NCBI GenBank assembly: GCA_041487355.1
Contig: JBGPND010000194.1
Location: 1 to 10,002, forward strand
Direction: 5' to 3'
DNA: 10,002 nt
From: JAMXLO01 sp041487355
Lineage (GTDB): Bacteria > Pseudomonadota > Alphaproteobacteria > Acetobacterales > Acetobacteraceae
The first letter of the stretch is position 1. Each line of letters opens with the position of its first letter. The notes under the pieces are model-generated. The model was not told the DNA's origin. It did no database searches and saw only the letters and a program-made list of their open reading frames with translations. The translations under genes were made by a program, and so were the position numbers. Shown here one piece after another: positions 6,401-10,002 of the stretch.

Positions 6401-7069
6401 TCAAAAATCCAGGTCCGCATAATGCGCTGGCGCCGTGATGCCCGGCGCACGATCAGCCAGCACACCGCGGAAGCTCGGGCGCGACTTCATGCGCGCATAC
6501 CAATCCTTGGCGGGCTGTGAGAGCGTCCAGTCCACATCGCCGATGAAGTCGAGACAGGACAGATGCGCCGCCGCGGTAAAGTCGGCCAACGAGATGGCGC
6601 TGCCCGCCAGCCATTTGCGGGTTTCCGCCAGCCAGCCGAGATACTCCAGGTGATAGCGCAATGCGAGGTAGCCGGTGCGCATCGCCGCCGGGTCCGGATT
6701 GCCGCGGCCCGCCATGCGCTTCATGAACTTCTCGCCGAGCAGGTTGCGCGTGACCTCGGCGGCGAACTTGCCATCGAACCAGGCGACCAGCCGCCGCGCC
6801 TCCACACGCTCGGCCAAGGTGCGTCCGAGCAGCGGCGTGTCGGGATAGGCCTCTTCCAGGTATTCGCAGATCACGCCCGAATCGGGAATAGCGAGGCCGT
6901 TGTCCTCGACCAGTGTCGGCACCGTGCCGGCGGGATTGAGTTCCAGATACTCCGGCCGGCGCTCCCAGACCTTTTCCGGCCGGAGATCGAACGGCAGTCG
7001 CTTCTCCGCCAGCACGAGGCGCACCTTGCGCGAGAACGGCGACAGCGGGAGATGATAGAGGGTCCGCAT
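6401..7069 (-). CDS. GST-fold protein, probably FzlA-type FtsZ-binding division factor
   Basis: This 222-residue protein has the glutathione S-transferase fold: a thioredoxin-like N-terminal domain (MRTLYHLPLSPFSRKVRLVL, 1-20; VPTLVED with the cis-proline at 51; PDSGVICEYLEEAYP, 62-76) and an all-helical C-terminal domain (LADFTAAAHLSCLDFIGDVD, 161-180; KDWYARMKSRPSF, 188-200). The tail APAHYADLDF and the WERRPEYLELNPAG block strongly resemble, from memory, the alphaproteobacterial FzlA proteins. FzlA is a GST-like protein that binds FtsZ filaments and controls constriction in Caulobacter. SPFSRK sits where a catalytic cysteine or serine would be in ordinary GSTs, so enzymatic activity is uncertain. 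The start at 7069 gives a natural N-terminus; the only nearby purine run, GAAGG, is very close to it. The gene sits between the NDUFA9-like and dioxygenase genes, with gaps of 97 and 105 bases. GST-fold membership is secure; FzlA is likely but unverified. Confidence 0.93.
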   Translation of the reverse strand: MRTLYHLPLSPFSRKVRLVLAEKRLPFDLRPEKVWERRPEYLELNPAGTVPTLVEDNGLAIPDSGVICEYLEEAYPDTPLLGRTLAERVEARRLVAWFDGKFAAEVTRNLLGEKFMKRMAGRGNPDPAAMRTGYLALRYHLEYLGWLAETRKWLAGSAISLADFTAAAHLSCLDFIGDVDWTLSQPAKDWYARMKSRPSFRGVLADRAPGITAPAHYADLDF

Positions 7070-7103
7070 CGCCTTCGCTTATCGCACCAGGAAGCGTGCT
7101 GCG

Positions 7104-7132
7104 CCAAGGTCGGACGACGCGTCAGTCCTTGG
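7104..7132. repeat. Imperfect palindrome upstream of the FzlA-like gene
   Basis: Bases 7104-7132 pair as an inverted repeat: CCAAGG against CCTTGG at the ends, GACG against CGTC inside, 11 of 13 pairs, with a three-base loop (7117-7119). It lies 35 bases before the start codon at 7069. No T-run follows on either strand, so a terminator is unlikely. It may be a leader hairpin or a regulator site. Confidence 0.4.
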
Positions 7133-7166
7133 TCTGGAAAGACAGGTCGGTTCTATGCCCTATCTG

Positions 7167-8117
7167 CTACTCGGGCAGCACCCTGCGTTTCCCGCCACCC
7201 GGCTGGAACCGTCGCAGGTAACCCGGCACCACCAGTTCTACCGGCGTCGGCACGATACCAAGCTCCTTCAGGCCCGGCCTGTCAGCGCCAACCACGTTGT
7301 CGCTCTGCAGCATCAGCAACTGGTCCCGGGTCAGTGGCTTGCCGGGCACCAGCTCCATGATGCGGGCCTGCAAACGCGCCAATCCCAGCGGGATGTCCAC
7401 CATCGGCCTTCGCCGCCCGGTTTCCTTCAGGATGTAGGCGAGCAGTTCCCGGAACTGCCAGACACGCGGCCCGCCGAGTTCATAGACCGCGCCGACGGCG
7501 TCCGGCCGGACCAAGGCAGCCATCACCGCATCCGCCACGTCGCCGACATAGACCGGCTGGAACCGCGTATCGCCGCAGATCACCGGCATGATCGGCAGCA
7601 GACGCGCCATGCCGGCAAAGCGGTTGAACAAATGGTCCTCGGGACCGAACACCAGCGACGGACGCAGGATGGTGGCGCCGGCGAAGGCCTCGCGCACCAG
7701 CCCCTCACCCACGCCCTTGCTCGCGGCGTAGCGGCTCGCGCCGTTCGGATCGGCGCCAATCGCCGAGATATGCACCAGCCGGGCGACGCCGGCCCTGGCG
7801 GAAAGTTTGGCCACCAGTCCGGCGCCCTCGGCATGAATGCGCTGGAAGTCGCCTGACCGCCGCTCGGCCAGGATGCCCACCGCATTGACGACCAGGTCGG
7901 CCCCGTCCACCGCGCGGTGCACGGTGGCCTCGTTGGTCAGCGAGGCGTAGAGCGGCACCACCTGCCCCACCGCGCCCATCGGCTTGAGGAACAGCGCTCG
8001 CTCGGTGTCCCGCACGGCGACACGCACCACGAAGCCCTTGTGGGTCAGCCGCTTCACGACGTAGCGGCCGATGAAGCCCGAACCGCCGAACACCGTCGCC
8101 ACGCTGCGCGTCGCCAT
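7167..8117 (-). CDS. NDUFA9-like NAD(P)-binding SDR protein (complex I accessory type)
   Basis: The 316-residue product is an atypical SDR protein like the mitochondrial complex I accessory subunit NDUFA9 and its alphaproteobacterial relatives. The nucleotide-binding loop is VFGGSGFIGRYVVKRL (9-24), the GxxGxxG form. NAVGIL (78-83) lies at the end of the fourth strand region. HISAIGADPNGASRYAASK (116-134) contains the SDR pair Y130 and K134. ILRPSLVFGPEDHLFNRFA (150-168) and FQPVYVGDVADAV (186-198) are strongly typical of this family. The start at 8117 was chosen because GGGAG lies eight bases upstream (8130-8126) and the Rossmann strand begins at once. A reading with 78 extra N-terminal residues would overlap the upstream COQ9-like gene. 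It follows that gene by 49 bases, and the pairing suggests a respiratory role. Whether it binds complex I or quinone enzymes in this organism is not known. Confidence 0.92.
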   Translation of the reverse strand: MATRSVATVFGGSGFIGRYVVKRLTHKGFVVRVAVRDTERALFLKPMGAVGQVVPLYASLTNEATVHRAVDGADLVVNAVGILAERRSGDFQRIHAEGAGLVAKLSARAGVARLVHISAIGADPNGASRYAASKGVGEGLVREAFAGATILRPSLVFGPEDHLFNRFAGMARLLPIMPVICGDTRFQPVYVGDVADAVMAALVRPDAVGAVYELGGPRVWQFRELLAYILKETGRRRPMVDIPLGLARLQARIMELVPGKPLTRDQLLMLQSDNVVGADRPGLKELGIVPTPVELVVPGYLRRFQPGGGKRRVLPE

Positions 8118-8166
8118 TGCCCAATCTCCCGCTATTTGTCCTTGATAGGCGGCAGCGCAACGACGC

Positions 8167-8808
8167 TCAAGGTGAAGCGTCTGGCGATGGCTCTGTCGGT
8201 CCGCTGTCCGGTTCCGTGCGGTCTGGCGATGGCTTGGCCGCTTTGCCGCTCCACCCCAGCCATTCGGCGGCCTGCTCCGCGCGGCGCAGCACCGCATCCA
8301 GCGCCGCCATCGTCGCGGACAGATCCTCGCTTTCGTCCGCGCGCCACGCACGCATGGCCCAGAGCCACACCGCGACCAGGCCTTTCACCCGCAGCTCGCC
8401 GCGAATGCCGGCAGCGGAAATGCCAGTCGCCTCCAGCATCCACCGCATGCTCCGCCGCGTGGCAAGCGCCAGCAGGAGCGCGGTCGGCGGCTCGGCCGGC
8501 AAGGCGTGCAGCAGCGCCAATACGCCGGCACGGTGAGCCTGGAATACGTCGATCCGCCGCATCAGCAGATCGAACAGCCGGTCGCGCGTCGGTCCATCCG
8601 ACGGCAACTCGGCCAATGCCGACTGGTCAGCCAATCGGCCGAAGCGCAGCAGGATCGCCGAATGACCCGGGAACCGCTCGCGCGCCCGCGCCAGCGGCAA
8701 GCCGGCAGCACGCGCCGCCGCCGCCACGCTGACGGACCGCCAGCCCTGCTCCGCCGCCAACTGGAAAGCGGCCGCGATCAGCGCCCGGTCGAATTCCGCA
8801 TCGTCCAT
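8167..8808 (-). CDS. COQ9-like / TetR-like protein, probable ubiquinone biosynthesis factor
   Basis: From the ATG at 8808-8806 this is a 213-residue protein. The N-terminus resembles a TetR helix-turn-helix (DRALIAAAFQLAAEQGWRSV, 7-26; AARAAGLPLARARERFPG, 31-48). The C-terminal helix block GLVAVWLWAMRAWRADES (143-160) followed by EDLSATMAALDAVLRRAEQA (161-180) resembles the COQ9 lipid-binding family, which assists ubiquinone hydroxylation by COQ7 or its analogues. The tail from about 190 is a proline-, serine- and aspartate-rich, probably unstructured extension. A start 28 residues earlier (8892) is rejected because its ATG lies inside one arm of a palindromic repeat and it adds sequence unlike the family. 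No good Shine-Dalgarno supports either start, so 8808 is uncertain. The gene sits 49 bases upstream of the NDUFA9-like gene. TetR-family regulator is the alternative reading; the C-terminal half makes COQ9 more likely. Confidence 0.82.
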   Translation of the reverse strand: MDDAEFDRALIAAAFQLAAEQGWRSVSVAAAARAAGLPLARARERFPGHSAILLRFGRLADQSALAELPSDGPTRDRLFDLLMRRIDVFQAHRAGVLALLHALPAEPPTALLLALATRRSMRWMLEATGISAAGIRGELRVKGLVAVWLWAMRAWRADESEDLSATMAALDAVLRRAEQAAEWLGWSGKAAKPSPDRTEPDSGPTEPSPDASP

Positions 8809-8887
8809 GACCGCATCATGGCCTGCGACTGCCGGCTTGGCCACTGGTTCACTGATACCGTCGCGCGAACAGGATGACGCGTTTGTC

Positions 8888-8967
8888 GTCATTGCCGCGC
8901 AAGCGGGAACCCAGTGGGATCAGCACTCACGCTTGCAGCTCTGGGTTCCCGCTTGCGCGCGCATGAC
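8888..8967. repeat. Palindromic dispersed-repeat-like element
   Basis: Two 27-base arms face each other. The left arm (8888-8914) begins GTCATTGCC and contains CGCGCAAGCGGGAACCCAG. The right arm (8941-8967) contains CTGGGTTCCCGCTTGCGCG and ends GCATGAC. 24 of 27 positions pair, around a 26-base centre. The GTCAT...CGCAAGCGGGAA...CCAG pattern is the style of REP/BIME-like repeats and of non-autonomous repeats found many times in proteobacterial genomes. It lies between proC (ends 9005) and the COQ9-like gene. A transcript hairpin there could stabilise or separate the two messages. Only this one copy is in the window, so its dispersed nature is from memory. Confidence 0.75.
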
Positions 8968-9004
8968 AATTACAAGTCAAGGCCTGCGCTCGGCGGTATG
9001 AATC

Positions 9005-9808
9005 TCAGCCGGCAAGTTCCCGCGAGCGGATTGTCGCCGCGGCAACAGCCCGGCTCAGCGCCGCGGGCCAGGCCTCGGACGCCATCAGCACGGCGAGCGC
9101 CCGTTCCGTCGTGCCGCCCGGGCTGGTCACCGCCTTCCGCAGCTCTGCCGCATCCTCTGCGCTGGCCGCCAACAAAGCGCCGGACCCGGACACTGTCTGC
9201 CGCGCGAGCAGCCGCGCCAGATCGGTCGGAATGCCCTGCTCGCGTGCCGCCTGTTCCAGCAGTTCGGCCAGCAGGAACACATAGGCAGGCCCGCTGCCTG
9301 ACACCGCGGTAACCGGATCGAGCAGCCCCTCGTCTTCCACCCAGGCGACGGCGCCGATCGCGGCCAGCAGCCGCTCGCACAAGGCGCGCTGGTTGCCAGC
9401 CACGCCGGCACCAGGGCAGGCCACCGTCACGCCCTGTCGCACCGCGGCCGGAGTGTTCGGCATCGCCCGCACGATCGCGGCCCCTTCGCCCAGCAGCGTC
9501 CGCATGCCGCCGATGGTCCGGCCGGCCATGATCGACAGGAAGACCGCCTGCCCCGCGAAGCGCCGATACAGCGGCAAGGTCTCCGCTGCATTCTGCGGCT
9601 TGACCGCAAACACCACCGCCGCCGGCGCAAACCCGCCGGGAATGGCCCCGGCATCTGCCACCACCGTCAAGTCCGGCCCCGCCGACGAAGCCGCCGCAGG
9701 CGCAGGATCAACGGCAACCGAAGCCGAAAGGCCCTGCTCGCGCCAGCCGGACAGCATCGCGCTCCCCATGCGCCCGCAGCCTACCAGCAGGATCGAGGGA
9801 ATACTCAT
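9005..9808 (-). CDS. proC: Pyrroline-5-carboxylate reductase
   Basis: ProC reduces 1-pyrroline-5-carboxylate to proline with NAD(P)H, the last step of proline synthesis, in the cytoplasm. The 267 residues match the family. The dinucleotide loop is VGCGRMGSAMLSGW (9-22), followed by VVFAVKPQ (65-72), IVRAMPNTPAAV (112-123), VTAVSGSGPAYVFLLAELL (167-185) in the substrate/dimer domain, and VTSPGGTTERALAVL (228-242). All are classic signatures. Codons overlap the upstream gene as ATGA: proC's ATG is 9808-9806 and the upstream stop TGA is 9807-9805. This suggests translational coupling. The only purine stretch before it is GAGG, one base away, which fits coupling rather than independent initiation. 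The 112-base region after its stop contains the palindromic repeat. Confidence 0.98.
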   Translation of the reverse strand: MSIPSILLVGCGRMGSAMLSGWREQGLSASVAVDPAPAAASSAGPDLTVVADAGAIPGGFAPAAVVFAVKPQNAAETLPLYRRFAGQAVFLSIMAGRTIGGMRTLLGEGAAIVRAMPNTPAAVRQGVTVACPGAGVAGNQRALCERLLAAIGAVAWVEDEGLLDPVTAVSGSGPAYVFLLAELLEQAAREQGIPTDLARLLARQTVSGSGALLAASAEDAAELRKAVTSPGGTTERALAVLMASEAWPAALSRAVAAATIRSRELAG

Positions 9809-10002
9809 GCCTCACCGACACACTCGAGCATGGCGGCGGCCAGCGCGTCCTGCGGCGTCTTGCCGCCCCACAGCACGAACTGGAAGGCGGGGAAGAACCG
9901 CTCGCACTCGGTGATCGCGATGTCCACCATGTCCTCCAGGCTCTCCGCCGATGCGCCGGGCGCCCCGCGCAGCAGCACGGCGTGGCGGAACACCGGCATG
10001 CC
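9805..10002 (-). CDS. YbjN-domain protein, 3' end (5' part outside window)
   Basis: Only the last 65 codons are in the window, and the frame is open to the right edge. The C-terminal sequence PVFRHAVLLRGAPGA then SLEDMVDIAITECERFFPAF and FQFVLWGGKTPQDALAAAML matches the YbjN family, a small fold similar to bacterial secretion chaperones. Alphaproteobacteria often place such a gene just before proC. It overlaps proC by four bases (ATGA). The role of YbjN proteins is not settled. An apparent methionine at 9999 is not the true start, since the codon before it is open and the family is about 160 residues long. Confidence 0.85.
   Translation of the reverse strand, partial: GMPVFRHAVLLRGAPGASAESLEDMVDIAITECERFFPAFQFVLWGGKTPQDALAAAMLECVGEA

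Noticed and set aside
8118..8351. 78-residue N-terminal extension of the NDUFA9-like gene
   Set aside because: It overlaps the COQ9-like gene and is arginine-rich shadow sequence; ATG 8117 has GGGAG eight bases upstream.
8809..8892. ATG at 8892 as the start of the COQ9-like gene
   Set aside because: The codon lies in one arm of the palindromic repeat, has no Shine-Dalgarno, and adds 28 residues unlike the family.
8888..8967. CRISPR or integrase attachment site
   Set aside because: There is one inverted pair, not a series of spaced direct repeats, and no cas or integrase gene is nearby.
1..10002. Novel defence or mobile-element system
   Set aside because: All eleven genes belong to known housekeeping or metabolic families. 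No toxin-antitoxin pair, nuclease, reverse transcriptase, phage or transposase gene was seen.

Overview
The window is an ordinary, gene-dense stretch of a high-GC alphaproteobacterial chromosome. Its bases, its mitochondrion-like accessory genes (an NDUFA9-like reductase and a COQ9-like protein), a GST-fold protein resembling the alphaproteobacterial division factor FzlA, and the ybjN-proC pair all point that way. The Rhodospirillales or Acetobacteraceae are my best guess from sequence style; there is no taxonomic marker here that proves it. Eleven genes fill nearly all of it, ten on the minus strand and one on the plus strand. No rRNA, tRNA, transposase, phage gene or CRISPR array was seen, and no gap between genes exceeds about 200 bases.

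Left part (1-3707, minus strand, transcribed right to left): a GT-B glycosyltransferase, then thrS (threonyl-tRNA synthetase), then infC (IF-3, cut by the window's left edge). thrS followed by infC is a classic translation cluster. IF-3 most probably starts at a rare AUA codon with a well-spaced Shine-Dalgarno, the sort of start IF-3 itself discriminates against, which would allow autoregulation.

Middle (3708-6400): a short divergent gap separates the glycosyltransferase from the only plus-strand gene, an ABHD10-like alpha/beta hydrolase. Its 3' end overlaps by 45 bases the end of a convergent YeeZ-like NAD(P)-binding SDR protein. Upstream of the SDR gene lies a phytanoyl-CoA dioxygenase family gene with visibly lower GC than its neighbours.

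Right part (6401-10002, minus strand): an FzlA-like GST-fold protein, an NDUFA9-like SDR protein, a COQ9/TetR-like protein, an 80-base dispersed-repeat-like palindrome, proC (pyrroline-5-carboxylate reductase), and the 3' end of a ybjN-type gene that overlaps proC by an ATGA junction. The COQ9-like and NDUFA9-like genes suggest a small respiratory (ubiquinone / complex I) grouping.

I found no convincing new biological system. The best leads are the AUA start of infC, the palindromic repeat at 8888-8967, the low-GC dioxygenase gene, and several intergenic hairpins.
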